A DNA stretch of 64,000 nucleotides, from positions 33,188,236 through 33,252,235 of the forward strand of contig OZ024799.1 in the NCBI GenBank assembly GCA_964017045.1. Direction: 5' to 3'. The notes below the pieces were generated by a model. It saw only the letters and a list, made by a program, of their open reading frames with translations. It searched no databases and was not told where the DNA came from. This document shows, one piece after another, positions 47,291-59,209 of the stretch. This stretch comes from Omphiscola glabra (taxonomy: Eukaryota; Mollusca; Gastropoda; Lymnaeidae). Position numbers and translations under genes: made by a program. Every line of letters begins with the position of its first letter. Positions within the stretch are counted from its first letter, which is position 1.

Positions 47291-48157
47291 CAGAAATCGA
47301 AATCTGTCTCCCTCTTTTTCCACATCATTGAACACTTGCATGTTACGTCACCGAATGAGAGAAGCGTCTTGGAGGAGTTTTGGGGTGGGGTGTGTTGTGT
47401 TGGGGTAGGTGGAGTGGGGAACAGGAGGAAGGTTAAGGGAGAGGGGGAAAAAAAGAAACTATGAGAGGAATGACAATGGTAATGAAACGCATAATAAAAT
47501 AGAGAGAGAAGACCGAGAATTGTCACGTGGCAGAGGGAGACTCGGACAGACGAACAATGCTAGATGTAACTGTGATCACTATCTGAGATTGAGCGAGGAG
47601 AAACACGAGCATGAAACAAAAGATCTAGAGATGGCCCGAAAGAAGAATTAAAAAAAAAAACACGTTGGGAGAGAGGGGGAGGGGAGGGGGGAACACCTCA
47701 TCCAACCTGAGATATACATCAAGAGATAGACGAGGTAGATTCTTGTTACGATAACGGTGACAATGTGTTCTCCACCCATCACTTTCTTTCGTTGTGATTA
47801 ACACTCCACGTCAGACGGCACGTGCGCGCTGATGCATTGTTCTCACAGTGGAAGCCACGGGAGTATAAGCTTTGCCCCCAACCATTTTTTTTTTAAAGCC
47901 CCTCGCGTTCGCCCCGATCGGTATTACGTCAAACATTGGTCCTCGCGGATCGTTCACAGAATGTTAGACTCCCGAACTCTCGAATGGTTTTTGTTTACGT
48001 CCTCCATTTTTTTTTTAACCTTCGAGTTTAAATGAAAGGGGTTAACACCCTTAAACATACGGTAGTTTCCCCTTGTTCCCACGAGTTTAACGTCTGTGTG
48101 AATTGTTTACATTTTTTTTGTTTTTAAACGTAGACTAAATGATTTTTGGGGTCATGA
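47291..48157. other. No gene seen
   Basis: Purine-rich sequence with scattered short runs. No coding or RNA signal is seen. Confidence 0.5.
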
Positions 48158-48301
48158 CTCACACACAGAGGCGTAACTGGGTTTTTGGCGCCTTTGGGTA
48201 ATTAATTTTTTAAATAATAAAAAATTAAAAATTTAGAGATTTAGCGGCGCCCTTTCTGAACTGCCCCAATGCCAAGCCGTTGTTACGCCTCTGCTCACAC
48301 A
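48158..48301. mobile_element. Small hAT-type MITE (48166-48293) with perfect 8-bp target-site duplication
   Basis: A 128-bp element. TIRs are cagaggcgtaac and gttacgcctctg, a perfect 12-bp inverted repeat. The 8-mer ctcacaca flanks both sides (48158-48165 and 48294-48301). An inner pair, ttggcgcc and ggcgccct, extends the symmetry. The centre is AT-rich with no coding capacity. Target-site duplication length and TIR style point to hAT, but superfamily assignment without a transposase is inference. Confidence 0.88.
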
Positions 48302-48788
48302 CATCCCCACCCATGAACACAGCTTTGAAAACTATTATCAATGCAGGTCCAAATTGAAACCACGTCCTTTGTTGTCCCGCCCTTACCAGGAATTCATCAT
48401 TAAAAAATTAGGGGAGTAAAGATCTAGTGTGATGGTCATGATGTGGGGGTCAGAATTTTTGGGGTCAGTTTGAATGGATCATGGAGCAGGATCCCAGGGT
48501 GGATTCATGGTGTCGAGTCACTGTGTGGAGTCACTGTCGTACCCATTTTCACAACTGTTTTTTTTTTAAAACTATAAAAACATGAGCACCTTATAATAAC
48601 AATTCCAAGACATCATTCTTTTGCTAAAAAGGAGAATGACCCTCGTGACCTATGTCTGGGAGCCGGTGACGTAGAAACGGAGAAGCTATACCCCAGGCCA
48701 CATGACTGTCCACGCGCCCCTAAACTTAAGTTGTTCGAAATCGTGCCCCAAATTGAAACAAGAACTTTTAAAAAAACACGTCTTCTCC
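48302..48788. other. No gene seen
   Basis: Short repeats of ggagtcactgt around 48510-48535, otherwise featureless. Confidence 0.5.
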
Positions 48789-50397
48789 ACCTTGTTCTAT
48801 ACAGTGTCCACATTGTTCTATACAGTGTTTATCTTGTTCTATACAGTGTCCATCTTGTTCTATACAGTGTCCACCTTGTTCTATACAGTGTCCACATTGT
48901 TCTATACAGTGTCCACATTGTTCTATACAGTGTCCACCTTGTTCTATATAGTGTCCACCTTGTTCTATACAGTGTCCACCTTGTTCTATACAGTGTCCAC
49001 ATTGTTCTATACAGTGTCCACATTGTTCTATACAGTGTCCATCTTGTTCTATACAGTGTCCACCTTGTTCTATACAGTGTCCACCTTGTTCTATACAGTG
49101 TTCACCTTGTTCTATACAGTGTCCACCTTGTTCTATACAGTGTCCACCTTGTTCTATACAGTGTCCACCTTGTTCTATACAGTGTCCACCTTGTTCTATA
49201 CAGTGTCCACCTTGTTCTATACAGTGTCCACCTTGTTCTATACAGTGTCCACCTTGTTCTATACAGTGTCCACCTTGTTCTATACAGTGTCCATCTTGTT
49301 CTATACAGTGTCCATCTTGTTCTATACAGTGTTCACATTGTTCTATACAGTGTCCACATTGTTCTATACAGTGTACATCTTGTTCTATACAGTGTCCACC
49401 TTGTTCTATACAGTGTCCACCTTGTTCTATACAGTGTCCACCTTGTTCTATACAGTGTCCACCTTGTTCTATACAGTGTCCACCTTGTTCTATACAGTGT
49501 CCACCTTGTTCTATACAGTGTCCACCTTGTTCTATACAGTGTCCACATTGTTCTATACAGTGTCCACATTGTTCTATACAGTGTCCACCTTGTTCTATAC
49601 AGTGTTCACATTGTTCTATACAGTGTCCATCTTGTTCTATACAGTGTCCACCTTGTTCTATACAGTGTCCATATTGTTCTATACAGTGTCCACATTGTTC
49701 TATACAGTGTCCATCTTGTTCTATACAGTGTCCACCTTGTTCTATACAGTGTCCACCTTGTTCTATACAGTGTCCACTTTGTTCTATACAGTGTCCACCT
49801 TGTTCTATACAGTGTCCACCTTGTTCTATACAGTGTCCATCTTGTTCTATACAGTGTCCACCTTGTTCTATACAGTGTCCACCTTGTTCTATACAGTGTC
49901 CACCTTGTTCTATACAGTGTCCATCTTGTTCTATACAGTGTCCACCTTGTTCTATACAGTGTCCACCTTGTTCCATACAGTGTCCATCTTGTTCTATACA
50001 GTGTCCACCTTGTTCTATACAGTGTCCACCTTGTTCTATACAGTGTCCATCTTGTTCTATACAGTGTCAATCTTGTTCTATACAGTGTCCATCTTGTTCT
50101 ATACAGTGTCCACATTGTTCTATACAGTGTCCACATTGTTCTATACAGTGTCCACCTTGTTCTATACAGTGTCCACATTGTTCTATACAGTGTCCACATT
50201 GTTCTATACAGTGTCCACATTGTTCTATACAGTGTCCACATTGTTCTATACAGTGTCCACATTGTTCTATACAGTGTCCACATTGTTCTATACAGTGTCC
50301 ACATTGTTCTATACAGTGTCCACATTGTTCTATACAGTGTCCACCTTGTTCTATACAGTGTCCATCTTGTTCTATACAGTGTCCACATTGTTCTATA
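48789..50397. repeat. 21-bp satellite, 76 full units in phase (1.6 kb)
   Basis: The unit is accttgttctatacagtgtc plus c. The main variation is at the second to fourth bases (cca cct / cca cat / cca tct), with rare single changes elsewhere. First and last units are 1,596 bp apart, exactly 76 x 21, so there is no net indel. The unit is stop-free in all three plus frames and two minus frames, giving apparent proteins of up to 573 residues (plus: TLFYTVS, SVHLVLY; minus: GGHCIEQ, WTLYRTR). These are artefacts of phase conservation. Confidence 0.97.
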
Positions 50398-52269
50398 AAC
50401 AGTGTGTCCACCCCTCTTATTGACCCACGTTTACCTGCTGTGCGGCTCCCCATCAACAAGGCGCCCCTCCACCCCCCATTCCCACTAACTAACATACTTA
50501 AGAAAATCAGCAGACCATCGAGCCAAGGCTCATAAGGTCTTCCCCAACACACCTCCACCGCCCCCAACTGGCATTCAACCACTCCCCCCGTGGTCTTTAT
50601 TCCAGTCAGGCCGCGAAGCGGCATGCCGAGGGCTCCCCGCCCCTGAGACAGCCCCACCCACCCTTCCACTCGATTGACTATGCGAGTGAGGCCGCATCAG
50701 AGAAGGGACGCCTGGCCAGCCGGGCTGATGCTTACACAGCAACCGGGCCGAACTACATTGCGTGACTGAGGTAGGCGGCAGCCAGTGTAAAATAACAATA
50801 ACCAAGGAACCAGACTGGTAAAAAAAATAAATTTGAAGTTGAGCTTATTTTATTAATTCTTTTCTTATGTCTATTGATTATTTTCTTTTTCTACTCATTC
50901 TTCAATTTAAAAAAAAAAAATTCTTAATTGCAGAATACAGCAGAGCGTAACTAATCTTGTTTTCCAAACTATCCCCCCCTCACCATTTTTTCGGGGGTGA
51001 CAGGGGGGGCAGCATCCTTGCAAGAATGTAAAAATAAACACATTAATACCATCCTAATTTAAGAACCAATTTTTTTCAATTATATTACATTTCGTTTCTC
51101 CTTTTCTTCAAAATTCCAAACCAGAAGGAGAAAGTTGAAATCGAACGTTTAAAATCTCTCCTTGCCCATCCCGTCTCACGCCTCCCTGTTTTCAGCATTG
51201 AAACGAACAGCCCTCGTTGTCTCTATTATTGTCATTTGTCTAGGAACATTCCAGATTTTTAAATATATATTATTTTAAATATTATCTCCGTTAAAAAAAA
51301 ATATTTTTTTTTAAAATTTAAAACTTTTTTCCGCGAACTCAAAAAGAAAACGGGAAAATCCGAAATTGTGTTTTAGAGTGCTGGAGAAAAAGAGTCGGTA
51401 GTGACAGCTGAGAAATCCATTTGGATGGATGAGCTTAGAGAGTAATTCTTCCAAAGAAGAGAGGTGGGAGAGCGAGAGACAGAAAGAGAAAGAAAGAGAG
51501 AGAGAGAGAGAGAGAGGGGGGAGAAAAAGAGAGAGATATTGAGAGAGAGAGAGAGAAAAGAGAGAGAGATGGAGAAAGAAAGAGAGATATAGAGACAGAG
51601 AGATTGAAAGAAAGAGAGAGAGAGAGAGATTGAGAGAGAGAGAGAAAGAGAGAAAGAGAGAAATAGAGAGAGATAGAGAGAGAGACAAATAGATAAATAG
51701 AGAGCGAGAGAGGGAGATGTATTTTGCAAGGAGGTGAGTTTATGAATACAAATGGGGCAGGCATTAGTCACCTGTACCACAATAGAGTTACAGAACGTAG
51801 GGTTTGCCAGATGGTATTTTTTGAGATCACCTAATTACCGCTTGTGTAAATATATAGCTTGGAGGAGAGCTTGAGCGTGGAGAAGGGGGAATGTCGGTTT
51901 AAGGGGGGGGGGGGAATTCTTTGTTTTTTGTATTCCCTCTATTTCTATTGTTAAACAACTTTTTTTTTTAAAATCATTTTGTTAATAATAATAATAATAA
52001 ATCAAAATGCGCTTTTTTCGGGGGTGGGGGCTTTGGGGGGGGGGGGGTGTTTATTCTAAAACATACCATTAGTCACTTAACGATATTTTGGTTGGAGGTA
52101 GCTACCTATATGCTACGGGGGATATTAGGGTAGTGTGCTAATCTATACAGGAGCGCGTATGGGTTGGGGGGGGGGGGGGGTTCCACTCAGGGTGTCGCTA
52201 TTTAGGGGTTGGAATTTCCGCTCCAGAGCTCTTATAATACGGTGGCGTGAATGGATTGTGCTTATTCGA
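50398..52269. other. No gene recognised; GC-rich patch then GA tract
   Basis: 50420-50800 is GC-rich and C-rich without an identifiable feature. 51465-51720 is a GA-rich tract whose antisense reads leucine/serine-rich. G runs lie near 51904, 52036 and 52168. Confidence 0.45.
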
Positions 52270-52386
52270 CATGGAGCAAGAGATAAACTGAGCAAGAGAT
52301 AAACTGAGCAAGAGATACACTGAGCAAGAGATAAACTGAGCAAGAGATAAACTGAGCAAGAGATAAACTGAGCAAGAGATAAACTT
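52270..52386. repeat. Minisatellite, 16-bp unit x 7
   Basis: The unit is gagcaagagataaact. Only one copy differs (gatacact). Confidence 0.95.
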
Positions 52387-52499
52387 CATTAATTGTTTAC
52401 AAAAGTGATCAGAAGTGAGGTGAGACAAAAAATGCAGGCAGTGTGTATTCCAATCGTAAGTCGTGTGAACACGCTCCTTAACAAATATTTTTTTTTAAT

Positions 52500-52797
52500 G
52501 AAGTCTCGTGGATTGGCATCTACAATGAAGGCTCGTGGGATGACATCTACAATGAAGGCTCGTGGAATGACATCTACAATGAAGGCTCGTGGAATGACAT
52601 CCAAATTGAAGGCTCGTGGAATGACATCCACATTGAAGGCTCGTAGAATAACATCCCCATTGAAGGCTCGTGGAATGACATCCCCATTGAAGGCTCGTGG
52701 AATGACATCCACATTGAAGGCTCGTGCAATGACATCTACAATAAAGGCTCGTGCAATGACATCCACATTGAAGGCTCGTGGAATGACATCTACATTG
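52500..52797. repeat. Minisatellite, 27-bp unit x 11
   Basis: The unit is gaaggctcgtggaatgacat plus ctacaat or ccacatt. The two endings form separate runs. Nine-codon repeats (ARGMTSTLK on plus, VDVIPRAFN on minus) keep both strands open. Confidence 0.94.
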
Positions 52798-53955
52798 TTA
52801 AATCCACTGACATACTAAACACACAACAAATCCTCACATTACTTTATAAAGACAAACCAAACACAAAAACACACACACTTGTGAAAGTTACATTTAAACC
52901 ACAAATTTCATTTGCCCTCCCCCCCCCCACCCGTACGTACTTCGCCTTGCGTTTTTGGTCATCATTTTGAGATTACGTCACGGTTGAAGACATATGTACA
53001 AAAAGAAAACAAACAAAAAACTCCAAATGTAGACACCAAAAACAATTTGTTGATTTGTAAATAATAAATAACTCCATGTGCCATGTTTACCCAACATTAA
53101 AAGACAAGTACAATTATTTCGTGAGCTTACAAAGGGCATGTAAAAAAAAACATACCAAATTTAGACCAGCAACCCGCAAAGCTGAGCCTAACCTCGGAAA
53201 AATGACAAATAGACGAGTCTAATTAGACTCCCTGGTTGTAGCCTGGTACATCGCATGCCCGGAGGAGACCGACTATTGATTGTCAAGCTAGCAGGAAACT
53301 CACGGTTGGGTTGGCGCTCTCCTCCCGGCTTCGGCGATACCCCGGTGAGGGGGCAGGGTTTTGTCACGTGTGTGTTTTGTGGTTTGTGTGGTTAGTGCAT
53401 CGGGGTTAGATTGCTGAATGTGACTTAAAAACGGGGAGAGGGGGGGATTATTCAATCGATTAAAATATAATCAAATAAAGGGACATTCCGTAAGTGACAA
53501 AGATTATACTTATTGTGGTCTTCATATCAGATTCAGAAATCGACGGGGTCGCAAAAATCGATTACATTCAGCAGCCTTTGTGTGGGGTGGAGGAGGGGGG
53601 GGGTGAGCGGTCGACGGACACAGCGGTATCGATAAGAATCAGCAAGCGGAGACGGGTCGATCCGATTCAACAGATGGCGGTCGTGGTATTAATTAATTAA
53701 TTAGAATTCAACAGTTGGGGTTTCACGTATCGATACTAATCAACAGTTGTGAGGCATAGAATCAATAAATCGGTTACAAAGCATTGTTGGGGACAAATCA
53801 AGAATCAAGGTCAAGCGAGTCAGGCCTTTAGTCCACTTCTACTAATTGCGAGATCATTCACAGGGGAAATTTACACTTCACTTTTTCTTTTTAAGAAAGA
53901 AAATTTGCCCCGCCCTTTTACTTGGCACTTGAAACTTTTAATATTGTTAACCTGA
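52798..53955. other. No gene seen
   Basis: C run near 52919-52928 and a G-rich patch near 53590. The 68-74 codon frames are within chance. Confidence 0.5.
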
Positions 53956-54212
53956 AGTCAGAAAACTCTTTAACTCCGCCCATGTGGCTCCAAGTCTCTG
54001 TCAGAAAACTCTTTAACTCCGCACAGATAGAACCCAAATATCTGTCAGAAAACTCTTTAACTCCGCCCAGGTGGCTTCAAGTCACTGTCAGAAAAGTCTT
54101 TAACTCCGCCCAGGTGACCCCAAGTCTCTATCAGAAAACTCTTTAACTCCGCCCAGGTAGGCCCCAAGTCTCTGTCAGAAAACTCGTTAACTCCGCCCAG
54201 ATAGGCCCAAGG
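53956..54212. repeat. Minisatellite, about 42-44 bp unit x 6
   Basis: The unit is built on gtcagaaaactctttaactc, then cgcccaggtggc and caagtctct. Copies differ by small indels around the ccaag phrase. Confidence 0.9.
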
Positions 54213-55048
54213 TTTCTGAAATCAATTTTTCCGTGTAACCGAATGGACCACCCAGTGTACATGATAGAAATTGCCTGGAAATTTTTAGTTTAAAAAAAGG
54301 CTGAACCAGAATTTGATGTTATAATTAAATCAACACCTCCCCCCCCCCCCCCGTGTTTTTGTCAGGTTTACAGCTTCTGGGAGGTGTAGAGGGGAGGGGG
54401 TTGTTAAGGGAGGGTTGCAGAGGGGAGGGGGTTGTTAAGGGAGGGGTTGCAGAAGGGGGGGTTGTAGATGGTAGGGGTAGTAGAGGGGATGGGGGTTGCA
54501 GAGGGGAGGTGGTTGTAGAGGGGATGGGGGTTGTAGAGGGGATGGGGGTTGTAGAGGGAGGGGTTGCAGAGGGGAGGGGGTGCGTAGGAAACAGAAAAGA
54601 AGATGAAATCCTGGGTATTATCGACGTGTCCGTTTCCATGGCGTGCTGGGAGGGCTCTAAACACGACTGTAGTTTATTTGGTGTTAACACCGGCTTTGTT
54701 GGGTCAACTCAGGTAGCACGTCAGGTGGGCTCAGCGAGTTCAGCGGCGGAGTACAGAGGGGTGGGCCCTGAGCAACGGCGCAGTTACGTTTTCTCATTGA
54801 GAATCTTGATGAAGAAACCTTTTTATCTTTTTATTTCTTAAAATAATCAAATCATGTTTGCAAGATTTCTTACTTGCAGCATGGTGCCGCCGCTGTCACG
54901 TTACCCCACCCTTAACCGCCCCTGTTGGCTATCCGATTTAGACCGGATTTTCAAATGTGTGGCCTGGGGTAGAAGCAGTGAACGAAAATCCATGTTGGAT
55001 TTCCCGCTAGTACGTGTGTTGCTTTGTCGAGAAATACAAGCGTATCGT
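54213..55048. other. No gene; G-rich degenerate repeat
   Basis: A C17 run at about 54336-54352. A degenerate G-rich repeat (gaggggagggggttg, gaggggatgggggttg) lies at 54377-54585. The plus frame 54353-54841 owes its length partly to this glycine-coding repeat. Confidence 0.6.
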
Positions 55049-55510
55049 GACTTGTTGTTTGCAACCTAACGATTGTACCGCGACATGTTGTTTGCAACCT
55101 AACGATTGTACCGCGACTTGCTGTTTGCAACCTAACGATTGTACCGCGACTTGTTGTTTGCAACCTAACGATTGTACCGCGACTTGTTGTTTGCAACCTA
55201 ACGATTGTACCGCGACTTGCTTTTTGCAACCTAACGATTTTACCGCGACATGTTGTTTGCAACCTAACGATTGTACCGTGACTTGTTGTTTGCAACCCAA
55301 CGATTGTACCGCGACTTGTTGTTTGCAACCTAATGATTGTACCGCGACTTGTTGTTTGCAACCTAACGATTGTACCGCGACTTGCTTTTTGCAACCTAAC
55401 GATTTTACCGCGACATGTTGTTTGCAACCTAACGATTGTACCGCGACTTGTTGTTTGCAACCTAATGATTGTACCGCGACTTGCTGTTTGCAACCTAACG
55501 ATTGTACCTG
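55049..55510. repeat. Minisatellite, 33-bp unit x 14 with 165-bp block duplication
   Basis: The unit begins gttgtttgcaacctaacgat and continues tgtaccgcgactt. Fourteen units fill 462 bp exactly. A distinctive pair of units (tgctttttgcaac ... gattttaccgcgacatg) occurs at about 55218 and again 165 bp later at about 55383, showing duplication of a five-unit block. Eleven-codon units keep both strands open. Confidence 0.95.
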
Positions 55511-55544
55511 AACTGCTGTATAAACTAAATAAGTATGGAATGTA

Positions 55545-55606
55545 TTGCATTCTATAGGAGCCAGAGTGATCAATAAATTGATCGTGGGCCCTTAATATAT
55601 AGAAGA
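55545..55606 (+). mobile_element. LINE 3' tail fragment (same family as 1-395)
   Basis: About 60 bases match the 3' UTR end of the LINE at the window start: ataggagccagagtgatcaa, the gatcaa/ttgatc hairpin (55568-55583), cgtggg(c/t)cctta and an agaagaag tail. Only the extreme 3' end is present, an extreme 5' truncation typical of LINE insertion. It begins about 35 bp after the 33-bp array. Confidence 0.72.
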
Positions 55607-56312
55607 AGTTGTGTTTTTGTTGCTCTTAATCTATATGACGTCTGAAGTTATTATTATTTTAACAACTGTATGTGTTAAAATAGCCAACACTGTATCTTTG
55701 GTTTAGTATTATAGATAAGCATTTCATATAACAGAACACAACGCAACACAACACATCCCAACGGGATTTTCTAAAATAAAAACAATCGGCAACCGGGTTA
55801 AGACTTTGGTTGCAGGAGTAGTAATAACAAAAATAACAAAACTGCTTTGGGGTAAAATCACTTTAAAAAAATAAAAATAATAATCTGATATCCCTCATCC
55901 AGATATTAGCAAATAGGCAGTCGCCGTGAATAGCCCTCTCCACGTCAGATATCAGCCTCGGCCGTGGCAGATAAATCACGCCAGTTGGTAATTTGACCTT
56001 TACGCTTGCCAGAAAGAAAAAAGAACTAACTTGTCACTTATTTACTCAGGTCGTTTTTTTTTCTCTCCGAGTACTTTTTGCCTGTTTGCATTATTAGCTA
56101 GAAGAAAAAAAAAAAGGGGGGGGGGGGGAATAAACGTTCAGGAATTTATGATGAGCGGCAATTGCGGCAATGGCGGCAAGGCTATGAAATAAAAAATATT
56201 TAAAACGTACCAAGGTTGTGATGGAGGTATGTTAATTTCACGTAGGTGCGGAGAGAGTGGTAAAATGTGTGTGTCGGGGGAGGGCGGGGGAGGGGTTCAA
56301 GTTAAACATATT
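55607..56312. other. No gene seen
   Basis: AT-rich, with an A12/G13 junction near 56106-56129. Confidence 0.5.
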
Positions 56313-56514
56313 TGTTCTCATTTGTAGCCCAAACAAAGATCTCTATTGTTCTCATTTGTAGCCCAAACAAAGATCTCTAGTGTTCTCATTTGTAGCCCAA
56401 ACAAAGATCTCTATTGTTCTCATTTGTAGCCCAAACAAAGATCTCTATTGTTCTCATTTGTAGCCCAAACAAAGATCTCTATTGTTCTCATTTGTAGCCC
56501 AAACAAAGATCTCT
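56313..56514. repeat. Minisatellite, 34-bp unit x 6
   Basis: The unit begins tgttctcatttgtagcccaa and ends acaaagatctctat. Copies are almost identical, and one has ctag for ctat. Confidence 0.96.
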
Positions 56515-56562
56515 AATACAAAATACTTTCTTATTTTTGTAACAAAAAGGATTTTCAATGGA

Positions 56563-56738
56563 TTATCATTATCATGAGTTCTCTTTTATCATTATCATGA
56601 GTTCTCTCTTTTATCATTATCATGAGTTCTCTCTTTTATCATTATCATGAGTTCTCTCTTTTATCATTATCATGAGTTCTCTCTTTTATCATTATCATGA
56701 GTTCTCTCTTTTATCATTATCATGAGTTCTCTCTTTTG
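56563..56738. repeat. Minisatellite, 25-bp unit x 7
   Basis: The unit is cattatcatgagttctctct plus tttat. The first copy lacks two bases. It lies only 50 bp from the preceding, unrelated array. Confidence 0.96.
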
Positions 56739-57837
56739 CCCCCACCACAAAAAAAACCCCACTCTCACTAAAATAAATAAACCATACAAATTTAATATTT
56801 TTTTAATTAAAAAAAAATAAGGGATGAGTATGACGATGTTTCTTTATCATCTTCTAATGTCCCCAAGAAAAAATACTGAAATCTACAATACTCTCTTGTG
56901 TGAGTGTGGGGGGGGGGGGGAATATACCACTACTGAATCCGCCTTTGACATAGTGTAGAGTCATGCAAATAATTGTCAGCAAGCCATCTCTATTCCGAAA
57001 TAATTTTGAAATAATTCCAGTCATAATTTCTCTGAAAAACTACACCATAAATGGTGAGGCACACGAATCCTCCAACCAACCCCCAAATCCTCTATTAAAC
57101 CCTCATAACTTAAGCATCACCCCTCCTCATCTCCACCCCTTCCCCCCTTTTTTTTCGCCCCCAAACGGTGAGCTGTAACAAGCCGTAAATCACACATACA
57201 CAAATGCCAGTCGGATAATTTCCATGGCATTCACGCCGGAGACCCCCCCCCCCGCCCCCACACACACACACCCCTCCCTTGCCCATGTCACGGGCACAGC
57301 GGCACCAACAACGTCATTAGTTAAGTTTGACGTAAGTCAACAAAGTGCTTGCGATGCCGAACCTGCAGTTGGAGGGCACGCACGAGGACGTACCGGGCGA
57401 TGCTCTCTCTTATTTGGCGAGGGCCAATATTGACCTTAGGGTAGTAGGGTCGGGGAGTCAACACCGCAACCACGCCCCTTCCCACCGCCGCCACCACAAC
57501 GACAAGAGAGGTTAGTCCTATCTAAGGATCTACCCAGCACTATCCCCCATCCCCTCGTAAAAATAAAGGATTGTAAAATGCACAATTATTTGTTTTTTTT
57601 TAAATTTTAAAATAGAACGAAGATAAATAGTCACTAGTTTTATCTTTAAAAATGTAAAAACGAATATACACTAATCTAAAGAAAGGACACGTGAACCAAG
57701 TACAAAGGAAAAGAAGAATGGCATGAAAAAATGTTTTAAGTATGTTTATGTAAGGAGGTATCAAAGAAAGATGGAAAAATGAAAAGATGGGAAAATTAAC
57801 GAAAGTTTGACAGGACCGGATGATGCCCCCCCACCTT
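56739..57837. other. No gene seen
   Basis: G12 near 56908 and C10 near 57244 with CA-rich sequence. No coding signal is seen. Confidence 0.5.
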
Positions 57838-58065
57838 TCACCGGCGCCCCTCCACACCATGCACCAGCGCTCCTTTCACACCCTGCACCGGCGCCCCTCC
57901 ACACCCTGCACCGGCGCCCCTCCACACCCTGCACCGACGCCCATCCACACCCTGCACCGGTACCCCTTCCACTCCCTGCACCGGTGCCCCTCCCACACCC
58001 TGCACCGGTGCCCCTCCACACCCTGCACCGGCGCCCCTCCACACCCTGCACCGCCGCCCCATCCA
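57838..58065. repeat. Minisatellite, 23-24 bp unit x 10
   Basis: The unit is ccctgcaccggcgcccctcc plus aca. GC-rich units mix 23 and 24 bp forms, so frames interchange on both strands. Confidence 0.9.
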
Positions 58066-59209
58066 TATCACTGACCCCCCTCCCAGCAGATCAGCGGGCA
58101 GACCCATTGACCTAAATTTGAGAAACACAAACACTCGTTGTTGAACCCATCCATTTCACTCTACGGCTCGTGGCACTATTTAAGCCATGGCAATTATTGT
58201 CGCCAGTGATTATTTAGTGTCAGAGCCTGTCCACCCCGAGGTCGACACCCCCTCCCCCTCCCCAAACCCCGCTCACCAAAACATCCAGATCCAGACTAAT
58301 TATCATCCTTTTTGAAGGTCTATAAGAAAAATGACATTAGTTCTGACCTAGTTCATTTGCCGGCCGATGATTAAATACAGGATTACAGTTGGCTCAGCGC
58401 CTGGTCATAACTAATTAATCACACTATATCAACACGGAGATCTGGAGAAAGAAACGACAACTCAGACTGAATTACCAGCGCCTGGTACAAAATAATTCTC
58501 AAATGATTGCATAGCATTATCACAACAATGCATAACAGTGACCTGGTTCGAGAAGAACGCGTCTTCGGGGAAACTCGAAGGCGTCCACAAGGGTTGTGCC
58601 TCTACGTGGCGTGGCAGACGATTAAGGTGGAGGTGACCACCCGAAACTAAACAACCCGGCTCAATGCCTAACGTCCTGACCGAATGCCCCCTTGGGAAAG
58701 GGGACTAGCGACGCAAAGCTAGTCCTTAAAGGGGGGAAGCGTTCGACCCACAAGTACACATGGCAAGTGCAATTAGACTTTCCAACACGGAGCTAGCAAC
58801 TCAGTTCGAGAGTCTTATCTACGGGACTGCCCACCAGATGAGGCAGGCCTGTACCTTCCTTGCCGGGGCCATTAAAGAGCAATAGGTCGGCCCTTTTCAG
58901 TGAATGTAATATTTCATAACAACGACGTAGGAAAAAGCGGGAGAATGGGTCGGTTCGTCCTGTTGGCCTGGTGGAAAAACTTGGGGGGGGGGGGTAGAGG
59001 GGGGCGCTGGGATTTTCGGTACACTGAATATGCCTAATCTAATGTAGTCTTTTCTTACGCGTATGTAGTATGACTTGTGTCTTTATAAATTAGAGGCGGT
59101 AGTTAAGAACCGAAGCGGTGATCAGCACGCAGCAATCGAACAGCTTTTTCCATGTGATGTTACCAAACATATTTGTGTGGTTTTTATTATTTTGGAGGTG
59201 TGATGTTTC
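58066..59209. other. No gene; GC-richer block with a short open frame
   Basis: 58540-58900 is GC-richer than its surroundings. An ATG at 58760 opens a 41-codon frame with balanced composition (contains LSNTELATQFESLIYGTAHQ), ending at 58885. It could be the start of a retroelement ORF or chance, and no family is recognised. Confidence 0.3.

Noticed and set aside
48702..50423. Open frames of 573, 555, 402 and 260 codons
   Set aside because: They are produced by a phased, stop-free 21-bp unit and are open in several frames on both strands at once. No non-repeat domain is attached.
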